From NCBI GenBank assembly GCA_001749745.1, contig JWTM01000292.1, positions 124,001-188,000 of the forward strand: 64,000 nt of DNA, in the 5' to 3' direction. Source of the stretch: Candidatus Marispirochaeta associata. GTDB taxonomy: Bacteria; Spirochaetota; Spirochaetia; JC444; Marispirochaetaceae. How positions within the stretch are numbered: position 1 is the first letter of the stretch; the number at the start of each line of letters is the position of its first letter. The position numbers and the translations under genes were made by a program. Below are positions 53,556 through 61,822 of the stretch, piece by piece. The notes under the pieces were generated by a model. It had not been told where the DNA came from, did no database searches, and saw only the letters and a program-made list of their open reading frames with translations.

Positions 53556-54527
53556 ATGGCGTTTTTCGATCTCTCCCCGGAAGAACTTTACAATTATCGA
53601 CCCGCACTGAAAGAGCCCCACGATTTCGATGAGTTTTGGCAGAACACCCTGCAGGAGGCCCGCTCCTACCCCTTAGACGCCAGTTTCGAAGCAGTGGATA
53701 GCGGGATGGTGCAGGTCGAGACCTATGATCTCAGTTTTAGAGGCTTCGGCGGACACCCGATTAAGGGCTGGTTTCTACTGCCCACGAATAGAAGCGGCAA
53801 ACTCCCCTGCATCGTACAATATATAGGCTACGGCGGCGGCCGAGGTTTCGCCTACGATTGGCTGCCCTGGGCCTGCGCCGGCTATGCAACCCTGATAATG
53901 GATACCCGCGGCCAGGGTTCGGTCTGGCGCAAGGGCGACACCGGCGATCCGGAACCCGGCGACACCAATCCGCAGGCTCCGGGATTCATGACCCGGGGGA
54001 TCCTGAAGCGGGAGACCTACTATTACCGGCGTCTGATAACCGATGCGGTCCGCGCGGTCGAAGCCGCCCGTTCCCATACTGCGGTCGATCCGGAGCGGAT
54101 TATCGTCGCCGGCGGGAGTCAGGGCGGAGGATTGAGCATCGCCGCGGCCGGCCTGGATGGACAGATTTATGCCGCCCTCCCCAACGTCCCCTTTCTCTGC
54201 CACTATCGCCGGGCCGCAACCATCACCGATGCGAATCCCTACAAGGAGATCGCCCAGTTCTGCCACACCCACAGGGACGTGGAGGAGCAGATCTTCGGGG
54301 TGCTCGACTACTTCGACGGGGTACATTTTGCAAAGCGAGCGGGAATGCCGGCCCTCTTCTCCACCGCCCTGATGGATCTTATCTGCCCTCCATCGACCGT
54401 ATTCGCCGCCTACAACAACTGGCAGGGAAGTAAGGAGATCAAAATCTACAACTTCAACGGTCACGAGGGCGGAGAGAGCTTCCAACTGCGGGAGCAGCTG
54501 AGCTTTGTGCGCAAGCTCTTGGGCTGA
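53556..54527 (+). CDS. CE7-family acetyl xylan esterase / cephalosporin-C deacetylase
   Basis: This 323-residue alpha/beta hydrolase is of the AXE1 (CE7) family, which removes acetyl groups from xylo-oligosaccharides and cephalosporin [19 protein letters not shown] at the start, the oxyanion-side DTRGQG near residue 125, the nucleophile elbow GGSQGGGLS near 187, and a C-terminal [14 protein letters not shown] and NGHEGGE supplying Asp and His are all present. ATG 53556 (GAGG upstream) fits the family start; the in-frame region before it is not conserved. CE7 enzymes are cytosolic hexamers. Confidence 0.93.
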   Translation: MAFFDLSPEELYNYRPALKEPHDFDEFWQNTLQEARSYPLDASFEAVDSGMVQVETYDLSFRGFGGHPIKGWFLLPTNRSGKLPCIVQYIGYGGGRGFAYDWLPWACAGYATLIMDTRGQGSVWRKGDTGDPEPGDTNPQAPGFMTRGILKRETYYYRRLITDAVRAVEAARSHTAVDPERIIVAGGSQGGGLSIAAAGLDGQIYAALPNVPFLCHYRRAATITDANPYKEIAQFCHTHRDVEEQIFGVLDYFDGVHFAKRAGMPALFSTALMDLICPPSTVFAAYNNWQGSKEIKIYNFNGHEGGESFQLREQLSFVRKLLG

Positions 54528-54545
54528 TCACAAACGTCCCCCGGA

Positions 54546-56477
54546 TTAGATCAGCCGGCACTCCTTCAGTAAGCTCATAAAATCCCGACGCAGGGACGCG
54601 GACGGCTCGCTTTCGAGCCGGTCCAGGAGATCGTAGAAGATATCCCAGGCGCGACGCTCCTTGCGCCACTGCCCGGCGAGTTCACCCTTCGCGCCCCGGG
54701 GACGATGCAGGATTTCCGGCAGACGCGCCGCCGCCAGATCGAGAATACCCTGCCGGGCTTCGCCGGAGCCCTTCCCGCCGTCCATTAGATGCAAAGCCAA
54801 GCGCAAAGCCACCGAAGTGGCCGGCATGGGGGTAATGAAGCAGCCGGTGAAGGGATCGACCAGCTCTTTGACCGCCGTTTGACCACCGGGAAGGAAGGAG
54901 GCGTAATCGCTGAAAACGAAGGTACGAACCAGATCGCCGACATAGGAGCCCGCCTTACCGAACTTGACCGCCTGAGCGGCGAAGGCCTCCTTGTCGTGGC
55001 GCATGATCAATCCCGGCTGATGCAGATATGCCAGCCGCGGACCGGAATCCGAAACCAGGGCCGAGAGGATGTAGGCCTGATCCTCGGCGCGGCCGACGAA
55101 ACTGGGTGTAAAAGGGCGCCGAGATCTCAGGGAGCCTAAAAGAATTCCGTTTGTTCCCCCGGTCACGTGGATACGCTGCAGCGCCTCCCGGCGGCCGTCG
55201 GGCATCCCGTCGCTGCCGTAGCGGGTCATCAGCTCTGCTCGGGTCGAAACGGCCATGGGACGCTGCTTGAAAAAGAGGAGCTCCTCCCCGGCGGAAAGCC
55301 CCTCGGGCCAGGGAATATCCGGTGTAAAGAGGCCGTTTACAATATCCTTCTCGTTCACCAGACCGCCGGCTATCATCCCCAGCTCCAGCTCGCGGCCCTC
55401 ATTGTCCCGGGCCTCGGCCCCCCAAAGGGGTGAGGTAAAGAGCCCGAACGCCCCCTTGCCCGTCTCTTTGCGGATCTCTTCCTGGGGGAAGATCTGATCC
55501 AGATCGATCTTGAAGGTAGCCTTCAGTTTCGGATCAGCCAAGACTGCAAAGAGCGCCGGAAAAGCCTTCAAGAAACTGTAGTGCCGACCGTATTCACCGT
55601 CCACCCCGAAGACCTCGGCCAACAGATCGGCCTCCTCCGCGTTTAATTGGGGGCGAAGAAGATCGAGCATCCGCCGGCAATCCTCCTCGGTCACGCCGTA
55701 GACCTCCAGCCCGGCCAGCTCCTCTTCACCGCCGTCGCTCAACACCTGTCGCAGCCAAGTACCGGCCAGGGAGCGAAGTCCAGGGTGGGTCACCGAGACC
55801 GAGAGGGCGACCTTCAGCGGAGTCGCCCCGTTCCGGCCGTACTCCTCGGCATATGCGCGGGCCAGCCCCTTGAGACCGTAGAGAGCTTCGTTCGCCTCCG
55901 CCGGCGTGCCGAAGGGGATAGGATGATCATACCAGTAGCGTTGCGGCTCGTCGGCGACTCGTTCCAGAGCCGCCTTCAGATCGGGATCCTCCAGCGCCCC
56001 CCACCCGTCGGGAAAGGGAAGCGTCAGGAGTACGTTGGAGGTGAGCATCATCTCTGTTTCCGGAGACACAATAGGTTCGGGATTGGGTTTTACGACCGTG
56101 ATGCGCCGTTTATCCCGCAGTTTCTCAATCTGATCCTCCGGTCGGCGGTCGAGGTGCAGGGCTTCCGGAAAGAAGAGCTCCCACAGGAGTTCCGGCCGTT
56201 CCCGGAGCCTGCCGCCGGCGCCAAGGAAGGAGAGCAGGTTCCGAAACGAGTCGCCCCTTCCGTCGCTTTTACCCCCGGCTATTCGGGAAATCTCATCCTC
56301 AACGGCGGGAAGCAGGCTGGCGAAGGGTTCGGCCAGCTCTCCGGTATCCTCCCTCGGGTCACCCGACAGGCGGCGTAGAAAGGCCTCGGCCTGCGCCGCC
56401 GGGGAATCATTGGGAACCTCGACCCCTTCTAGCAGTGCCGGAATCAGCAGAGAGAACAGTTCAGCCGCATCTGTCAT
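54546..56477 (-). CDS. Unrecognised 643-residue protein, possibly GT-A glycosyltransferase-like
   Basis: No family was confidently recognised. The protein is soluble, with a helical N-terminal 130 residues. A section beginning KRRITVVKPNPEPIVS and LTSNVLLTLPFPDG follows, and the middle is rich in acidic helices. Near residue 470 it has GGTNGILLGSLRSRRPF and then GRAEDQAYILSAL followed by GLIMRHDK. An E-D pair 15-25 residues before a conserved His resembles the C-terminal half of GT-A glycosyltransferases, but this is only a hint. It is divergent from the SMR-type gene pair, and its ATG at 56477 has AGGAG upstream. Confidence 0.6.
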   Translation of the reverse strand: MTDAAELFSLLIPALLEGVEVPNDSPAAQAEAFLRRLSGDPREDTGELAEPFASLLPAVEDEISRIAGGKSDGRGDSFRNLLSFLGAGGRLRERPELLWELFFPEALHLDRRPEDQIEKLRDKRRITVVKPNPEPIVSPETEMMLTSNVLLTLPFPDGWGALEDPDLKAALERVADEPQRYWYDHPIPFGTPAEANEALYGLKGLARAYAEEYGRNGATPLKVALSVSVTHPGLRSLAGTWLRQVLSDGGEEELAGLEVYGVTEEDCRRMLDLLRPQLNAEEADLLAEVFGVDGEYGRHYSFLKAFPALFAVLADPKLKATFKIDLDQIFPQEEIRKETGKGAFGLFTSPLWGAEARDNEGRELELGMIAGGLVNEKDIVNGLFTPDIPWPEGLSAGEELLFFKQRPMAVSTRAELMTRYGSDGMPDGRREALQRIHVTGGTNGILLGSLRSRRPFTPSFVGRAEDQAYILSALVSDSGPRLAYLHQPGLIMRHDKEAFAAQAVKFGKAGSYVGDLVRTFVFSDYASFLPGGQTAVKELVDPFTGCFITPMPATSVALRLALHLMDGGKGSGEARQGILDLAAARLPEILHRPRGAKGELAGQWRKERRAWDIFYDLLDRLESEPSASLRRDFMSLLKECRLI

Positions 56478-56540
56478 GGAAATCTCCTTATGTACCGTAT
56501 GGTAGCAGATGGGACGGGGGGGAACAAGAATTATAAAGGG

Positions 56541-56951
56541 ATGCTTGATTACTCCCGGCCGGCCCTATACGATAAAGCCTTGAAGACTCGATTATCGCAT
56601 TGGATTCTCCCTGTTTTTACCCTGATAGCGGCCATAGCGCTGCTCTGCGCAGGTCAGCTTCTGGCTAAGCAGGGGGCCCGTCTGCGGACGGCCGGCTCCG
56701 ATGCGTTCTGGATTTTTGCAGCCGCCTACTGCTGCTATCTCCTCCGTGCCGGCGCCTGGGTGCTGACCCTGCGGCGACTGCCTTTAAGCCTGGCCTATCC
56801 GCTTCTGGCCAGCGCCTATCCCCTGATCATGCTCCTCTCGGCCCTCTTCTTCGACGAACCGGCGGGGGCGGGAAGGATTCTGGCCTCGGTCCTGATCGGC
56901 GGCGGCGTAATTCTCTTAGGGATCGGAGGGAGGGAGAGTGATGGGCGTTAG
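56541..56951 (+). CDS. SMR/EamA-type 4-TM protein (ArnE/F-like, first of pair)
   Basis: This 136-residue protein has four helices, the second half reading RLPLSLAYPLLASAYPLIMLLSALFF, the pattern of the SMR/EamA family. It overlaps a second gene of the same kind by 11 bases, like the ArnE-ArnF pair that flips undecaprenyl-phosphate sugars. The start is uncertain: ATG 56541 is used, while ATG 56490 would leave almost no room for the divergent promoter and TTG 56580 is also possible. It starts the operon leading to a GT2 gene. Confidence 0.72.
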   Translation: MLDYSRPALYDKALKTRLSHWILPVFTLIAAIALLCAGQLLAKQGARLRTAGSDAFWIFAAAYCCYLLRAGAWVLTLRRLPLSLAYPLLASAYPLIMLLSALFFDEPAGAGRILASVLIGGGVILLGIGGRESDGR

Positions 56952-57294
56952 CATCCTCCTGGTAGTCGTCACCTCCCTGATCACCGCGGCGGCTCAACTA
57001 CTCATAAAACAGACCGCCCCGGGGATCAAGCTCTCCTCCGGCATTGTCCGTTCATTGCGATCATTGTTGCAGCCGGCACTGCTTCTGGGGATACTCCTCG
57101 CTCTCGGGGCGCCGCTTCTCTACTATCGGGCGCTCCGAGGAATCCCCCTCTCCCTAGCCTTCTCCCTCTCGGCCCTCTCCTATGCCTGGGTGCCGCTGGG
57201 AGCGGTGCTGATTCTCAAAGAGCGCATTACCCGACGTCAAGGCTTAGGCATTCTGCTTATACTAAGCGGAGTGCTGTTGTGGGGCGGGCTATGA
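56941..57294 (+). CDS. SMR/EamA-type 4-TM protein (ArnE/F-like, second of pair)
   Basis: This 117-residue protein has four helices, with LRGIPLSLAFSLSALSYAWVPLGA in part and a terminal LKERITRRQGLGILLILSGV, the E-R-(I/L) signature of the EamA/SMR fold. It overlaps the previous gene by 11 bases and the GT2 gene by 4. As a heterodimer with its neighbour it could flip a lipid-linked sugar, as ArnE and ArnF do. The role is inferred from context; generic drug efflux is the alternative. Confidence 0.75.
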   Translation: MGVSILLVVVTSLITAAAQLLIKQTAPGIKLSSGIVRSLRSLLQPALLLGILLALGAPLLYYRALRGIPLSLAFSLSALSYAWVPLGAVLILKERITRRQGLGILLILSGVLLWGGL

Positions 57295-58019
57295 AGCTGA
57301 GCGTCGTCATCCCCAGCTTCGAAGGGGCGGCATGTCTGGCCGAGCTTCTTCCTGAGCTCCGTTCAGAGCTGATTCGATTGGGGATCGAGTGGGAGCTTAT
57401 TATCGTCGACGACGGCAGTAGCGATGAAAACTGGCGACGGATCGAGGAGCTCTGCCGCGAATACGGGGAGCTTACCGCCCTGGGACTGGCGGAAAACCAG
57501 GGTCAGCAGATTGCGACCCTGACCGGATTGACCCGTTGCCGGGGCGAGTATATCGTCACCATGGACGACGACCTCGAGCACCGGCCATCGGAGCTTCGCC
57601 TGCTCGTTAGAGCTCTGGATACAGGCTACGAACTGGTCTACGGCGTACGACCCGTCGCCTACCGCTCCTCTTTCCGCCGGCTCGGCGCAACGCTCAGGAA
57701 TCAGCTCTTTCGATTGCTGCTTCGCGTGCCGAAGGGTGTTCGACTCTCCAGTTTCCGCGGTATGCGCTCAGCCCTGGTGCGCCGTCTCTTGACCGGCCCC
57801 TGTCCCTTCCCCTACCTTTCAGCCATGGCCCTCCAGTACCGCCCTGCCTGCAGCTCCATATCCCTCGCCCCGAGCCCGCGACGAGCAGGGCGCCAGCGTC
57901 CGGGTCGGCTGATACTGAGCCTGATGAGGATCGCAATGACCTACAGCACCCCCCGGGCACGCCGGGCGAAGCCCTTTACCGTCCCCGCCATCGGTCGACG
58001 AGCGGGAGTCTTCCTATGA
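57291..58019 (+). CDS. Family 2 glycosyltransferase
   Basis: This 242-residue GT2 enzyme has LSVVIPSFEGAACLAELL at the N-terminus, nucleotide-sugar motif IIVDDGSSDENW and the metal site VTMDDDLEHRPSEL, which matches the DPM1/ArnC-type polyprenyl-phosphate glycosyltransferases. Unlike ArnC it has no C-terminal membrane helices; the tail of about 60 residues is Arg/Ala-rich. ATG 57291 overlaps the upstream stop (ATGA), and its own end overlaps the ATP-grasp gene by ATGA. It probably loads a sugar on undecaprenyl phosphate; the sugar is unknown. Confidence 0.83.
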   Translation: MKLSVVIPSFEGAACLAELLPELRSELIRLGIEWELIIVDDGSSDENWRRIEELCREYGELTALGLAENQGQQIATLTGLTRCRGEYIVTMDDDLEHRPSELRLLVRALDTGYELVYGVRPVAYRSSFRRLGATLRNQLFRLLLRVPKGVRLSSFRGMRSALVRRLLTGPCPFPYLSAMALQYRPACSSISLAPSPRRAGRQRPGRLILSLMRIAMTYSTPRARRAKPFTVPAIGRRAGVFL

Positions 58020-59278
58020 GCAGAATTCTGATGTTAGGCGGCGGGAGCAGCCAGCTGGCCGGCATCCGCCGCTGTAAACAGCGGGGACACGAGCTGATCG
58101 TAGCCGATATCGATCCCGCGGCACCGGGGGTGTCCATGGCCGACGGATTTGCCGAGGCGAGCACCTTCGATCCGGAGGGAATCAGTCTTGCCGCCGCGGA
58201 GCATCGAGTCCACGGGATCCTGACCATGGGGAGCGACCAACCGGTATTGACCCAGGCCGTCGCCGCCGAGCGCCTGGGACTGCCGGCCTTCCTCGATCCC
58301 GAGAGGGCGCTCTTGGTAACCAACAAGAAGGCCATGAAGAGCTGCCTTACCGGACACGGCGTGCCCCTGGCCCCTTTCGCCATCATGCACGAGTGGGAAA
58401 CCCGGGTACCAGGCCATATTCAGCTACCGGCGGTGATGAAGCCCCTGGACAGCCAGGGACAGCGGGGAATCTTTTACCTGACCGAGCGGGAGATCCCGGC
58501 GGAGCGAATCCGGGAATGCCTCTCCTTCTCCCGGCTGCATGAGTTTATCGTGGAGGAGTTTTATCCCGGCGGAGAGGTTACCCTTTCCGGCTGGGTTCAT
58601 GACGGGGAAATCTACCACTATAGCGTCACCGACCGGGTTACCCGGCATATGCTGCCTCGACTCGGAGTCTGTTTCGCCCACCGCTACCCGAGCCGCTACT
58701 CGGCAGCACGGGGAGCAGAGATTCGGGAGTGCGCGGATCAGGCTGTCCGCGCACTCGGGATAGAGTCCGGACCGATCTATATTCAGCTCTTCGTGGGGGA
58801 ATCGGCGGTGCTTATCAATGAGGTCGCCTGCCGCTTAGGCGGCGCCTACGAGGACGAGTTTCTGCCGCTGATCTGCGGGGTCGACATGCTCGAGCTCCTG
58901 CTGAAAGGAAGTCTGGGCCAGGAGATCTGCACCGAAGAGGTTCGACCACGCCAGGCCGAATCCCTCTACCTCTCCGTCCCGCTGCTCTTTACCTCCCCGG
59001 GAGAGATCGAGACCTGGGAAGGCGAGCGGGAACTCTGCTCTAGATCCGGCGTTCTGAACCTGCAGACCCTATTGCCGGTAGGGACCGAAGTCCACAGTAT
59101 GCGGAACTCCACCCAGCGAGCGGCCTACGCCATTCTGCGGGGGCAGACGCCGGCGGAGGTCAACAGTCTGGTAGATGAGCTTTTCTCCGGCTTGAAGGCG
59201 ATATCTCCGCATGGAGAGAATCTCCTGATCGACGCCCGGGAGGAGTGCCGCTTTCCGGACTCGTTTTCAACTGCCTAG
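58016..59278 (+). CDS. ATP-grasp ligase
   Basis: This 420-residue ATP-grasp protein has an N-terminal pre-ATP-grasp domain (ILMLGGGSSQLAGIRRCKQRG, then VADIDP). The ATP-binding core at about residues 100-300 has PAVMKPLDSQGQRGIFYL and FIVEEFYPGGEVTLSGW, with the Mg-binding INEVACRLGGAYEDEF. A C-terminal domain follows to 420. It resembles carboxylate-amine ligases of the carbamoyl-phosphate synthase-like group that make unusual amides or sugar-linked amino acids. In this operon it may modify the sugar or lipid handled by the GT2 and SMR proteins; no substrate is certain. Confidence 0.83.
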   Translation: MSRILMLGGGSSQLAGIRRCKQRGHELIVADIDPAAPGVSMADGFAEASTFDPEGISLAAAEHRVHGILTMGSDQPVLTQAVAAERLGLPAFLDPERALLVTNKKAMKSCLTGHGVPLAPFAIMHEWETRVPGHIQLPAVMKPLDSQGQRGIFYLTEREIPAERIRECLSFSRLHEFIVEEFYPGGEVTLSGWVHDGEIYHYSVTDRVTRHMLPRLGVCFAHRYPSRYSAARGAEIRECADQAVRALGIESGPIYIQLFVGESAVLINEVACRLGGAYEDEFLPLICGVDMLELLLKGSLGQEICTEEVRPRQAESLYLSVPLLFTSPGEIETWEGERELCSRSGVLNLQTLLPVGTEVHSMRNSTQRAAYAILRGQTPAEVNSLVDELFSGLKAISPHGENLLIDAREECRFPDSFSTA

Positions 59279-59319
59279 GGTCTTTACCGGCCCTTAGCCT
59301 AACGAGTATCATTTAACCC

Positions 59320-60291
59320 ATGCACAAACGGCCGGCTTCGCTGATCCAGCTCGCTCTGATCATCATCCTCTGCACTCTTCTGTTGAGCGCCTGTTCCCGT
59401 GAACGGAATGCGGAAACCATCCGCATTGCGGAGCAGTACGGCCTCGCTTATGCGCCGGTACAGCTTATCAGGATCGAGGAGGAACTCGAGAAAAGCGGCT
59501 ACCGAGTGGAGTGGGTGCGGTTGATGAACACCGCAGCTATCCGCGAGGCGATGTTGGCCGGCAGGGCGGATATCGGCTTCATGGGAATCCCCCCTTTTCT
59601 GATCGGACGCGAGCAGGGGATGGACTGGCGCATCTTTACCGGTCTTTGCCGGGCGCCCTTGGGACTGGTTAGCCTGCGGGATGACCTCCGGAGCCTGAAC
59701 GACTTTGGCCCCGGCGACCGCATAGCCCTGCCCCAGCCGGGGAGCATTCAACACATCCTGCTCTCTATGGCTGCAGAGCGCTACCTCGGCGATCCCTTCT
59801 ACTTCGACGACAGGCTGGTAACCCTCTCTCATCCCGACGGTTTCAATGCGATACGCTCCGGGGGAGACGTCAGCGCCCACTTCACCTCCCCCCCCTATCT
59901 CTTCGAGGAGCTGAAACTACCCGGTGCTCGTTTAATCGTCGGCGGCGACGAGGCCTTCGGCGGTCCCTTCACCTTTATCGTCGGGGCGGTCCGTAAGGAG
60001 TTTGCCGATGCGCACCCCGAGCTACTCGATCGCGTGAAATCCGCCGTGGAAGAGAAAGCCGCCATGTTGAATACCTCGCCCGAAGAGAGCGCCGCCCTCC
60101 TGGCCGAGGAGTACAAAATAGAAGCCGATCTTCTAAAGGAGTATCTGGGAAGCGAGAGCTTGGTATACTCCTCCGAGGTCATCGGCCTGAATCGCTTCCA
60201 GGAGTTTATGTTCACCACCGGGCTTCTGGAATCACCCTACTCCCGACCGGGAGAATTACTGATCAGCCTCGATGACGGTCGAGATCCATGA
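59320..60291 (+). CDS. NitT/TauT-type ABC substrate-binding lipoprotein
   Basis: This 323-residue lipoprotein has signal and lipobox LLLSAC with Cys25. The mature part is an SsuA/TauA/NMT1-type periplasmic-binding fold: IRIAEQYGLAYAPVQLIRIE, ADIGFMGIPPFLIG and IALPQPGSIQHILL. Relatives bind sulfonates, taurine, nitrate or thiamin precursors; the ligand here is unknown. A -10-like TATCAT ends seven bases before the ATG with no Shine-Dalgarno sequence. It is the first of three genes that overlap by ATGA. Confidence 0.87.
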   Translation: MHKRPASLIQLALIIILCTLLLSACSRERNAETIRIAEQYGLAYAPVQLIRIEEELEKSGYRVEWVRLMNTAAIREAMLAGRADIGFMGIPPFLIGREQGMDWRIFTGLCRAPLGLVSLRDDLRSLNDFGPGDRIALPQPGSIQHILLSMAAERYLGDPFYFDDRLVTLSHPDGFNAIRSGGDVSAHFTSPPYLFEELKLPGARLIVGGDEAFGGPFTFIVGAVRKEFADAHPELLDRVKSAVEEKAAMLNTSPEESAALLAEEYKIEADLLKEYLGSESLVYSSEVIGLNRFQEFMFTTGLLESPYSRPGELLISLDDGRDP

Positions 60292-61073
60292 GAGGTAAAA
60301 CCCTCCCACGGGGAGTTATAGCCCTGGCGGGAAGCATTCTGGGTATCGGGCTGATATGGGAGCTCGTCAGGGCGCTCATCTCAGCCCCGGTGGAGCTCTT
60401 TCCGCCGTTACGGGTAATCCTCGTCGCCCTTATAGAGGCCTTCATCTCCGGAAAACTGGGTATCCAAGTGCTCTTCTCCTTGGGAATGATCGCCGCCGGA
60501 CTCGGTGCGGGAATCCTGATTGCGATGTTCCTGGTATTCCTGGCGGAGCTCCACCCGCTCCTCGGCGCCGGGGTATCCAGCTTAGCCGGGATCCTGCACC
60601 CCCTCCCCGGCATCGCTCTCTTGCCGGTGGTGATCCTCTGGTTCGGTATCGGGATCCCCGCGGTATTGGTCATTATCATCCATTCGGTCCTCTGGCCGTT
60701 GACGGAGAACCTGAAAAGCGGTGTAGAGAATATAAGCGAAAGCTATCGGCTGGTAGCGGAAAACTTCGGCTTCGGACGGATCGAACGCCTCTTTAGAGTT
60801 ATTTTGCCGGCGGCCTTTCCCTTCCTCCTGGCCGGTTTCAAGATCGCCTGGGCCCGGGCCTGGCGGGCGTTGATCAGTGCAGAGATGGTCTTCGGCGCCG
60901 TCGCCTACTCTGGAGGACTGGGCTGGTTCATCTTCTCCCGCCGGGTCTTCATGGATACCGCCGGTATCTTCGCCGGTCTTACAGTGGTCGTTCTTATCGG
61001 ATTAGCCGTGGAGCAGGGAGTGATCCGGCCCCTGGAGCGGCGCACCGTCGAACGCTGGGGAATGCGACAATGA
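60288..61073 (+). CDS. NitT/TauT-type ABC permease
   Basis: This 261-residue permease of the SsuC/TauC type has about six helices. The conserved EAA-type loop is ISESYRLVAENFGFGRIERLFRVILPAA in part, near residues 145-172. IALLPVVILWFGIGIPAVLVIII precedes it, and WARAWRALISAEMVFG follows it as a family signature. It overlaps both neighbours by 4 bases. With the lipoprotein and ATPase it forms a complete importer. Confidence 0.92.
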   Translation: MRGKTLPRGVIALAGSILGIGLIWELVRALISAPVELFPPLRVILVALIEAFISGKLGIQVLFSLGMIAAGLGAGILIAMFLVFLAELHPLLGAGVSSLAGILHPLPGIALLPVVILWFGIGIPAVLVIIIHSVLWPLTENLKSGVENISESYRLVAENFGFGRIERLFRVILPAAFPFLLAGFKIAWARAWRALISAEMVFGAVAYSGGLGWFIFSRRVFMDTAGIFAGLTVVVLIGLAVEQGVIRPLERRTVERWGMRQ

Positions 61074-61822
61074 GCTCGATTCTTAGCCTCAGCGACCTGG
61101 GGTTGGCCTACTCCGCCGAGGGGGATGCGGTGCTCGAAAATTTCTCCCTATCTATGGAACCGGGTGAGTTCCTCTGCATCCTCGGCCCCTCGGGCTGCGG
61201 TAAATCGACCCTGCTGCGGGCGCTTTCCGGTCTTATGCCGGCTCGATCGGGCACGATCGATTACCGTCCCCGCCGCGAACCGGGGGAGGCCGCCTACGAC
61301 CGGATACTGGTGCTCCAACGGGAGGATCAGCTCTTCCCCTGGCTGACTGTGGCGCAAAACGTCGGGATGCCCCTGAAGCGGCTCGGTAATAGCGATTGGC
61401 GGGAACAGAGCTCAGCCTACCTAAAGCTGGCCCGGATTGACGAGGCCGGGGAGCTCTATCCCCATCAGCTCTCGGGAGGGATGCGCCAGCGGGCCGTCCT
61501 GGCTCGAGCACTCTGCGCCGATCCGGAACTCCTGCTCTTGGACGAACCCTTCGCCCATCTCGACAGCATCGTCCGCAGCGCCCTTCAGGAGCTATTGACC
61601 GAGATCTGGACCCGTCGGCGGCAGTCGATCGTCTTCGTAACCCACGACATCCAAGAGGCGATTATCCTGGCCAGCCGCATTATCGTACTGGATCAGACCA
61701 GCACGATCGTCGATGACCGGCAGATCGACCTGCCCAGACCCCGGGATCCCTTCGCACCGGCCAATGCGGCCCTGGTGCGGGAGTTCAGGGAGCTTCTGCG
61801 CCCAGGCGGTAGATCCGAATAG
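61070..61822 (+). CDS. NitT/TauT-type ABC ATP-binding protein
   Basis: This 250-residue ATPase of the SsuB/TauB type has Walker A CILGPSGCGKSTLLRALSG, the Q-loop LVLQREDQLFPWLTVAQNV, signature LSGGMRQRAVLARALC and Walker B LLLLDEPFAHLDSIVR, then FVTHDIQEAI. It completes the importer. Its 3' end runs 38 bases into the convergent GT39 gene, which is a long overlap for this window. Confidence 0.94.
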   Translation: MSSILSLSDLGLAYSAEGDAVLENFSLSMEPGEFLCILGPSGCGKSTLLRALSGLMPARSGTIDYRPRREPGEAAYDRILVLQREDQLFPWLTVAQNVGMPLKRLGNSDWREQSSAYLKLARIDEAGELYPHQLSGGMRQRAVLARALCADPELLLLDEPFAHLDSIVRSALQELLTEIWTRRRQSIVFVTHDIQEAIILASRIIVLDQTSTIVDDRQIDLPRPRDPFAPANAALVREFRELLRPGGRSE

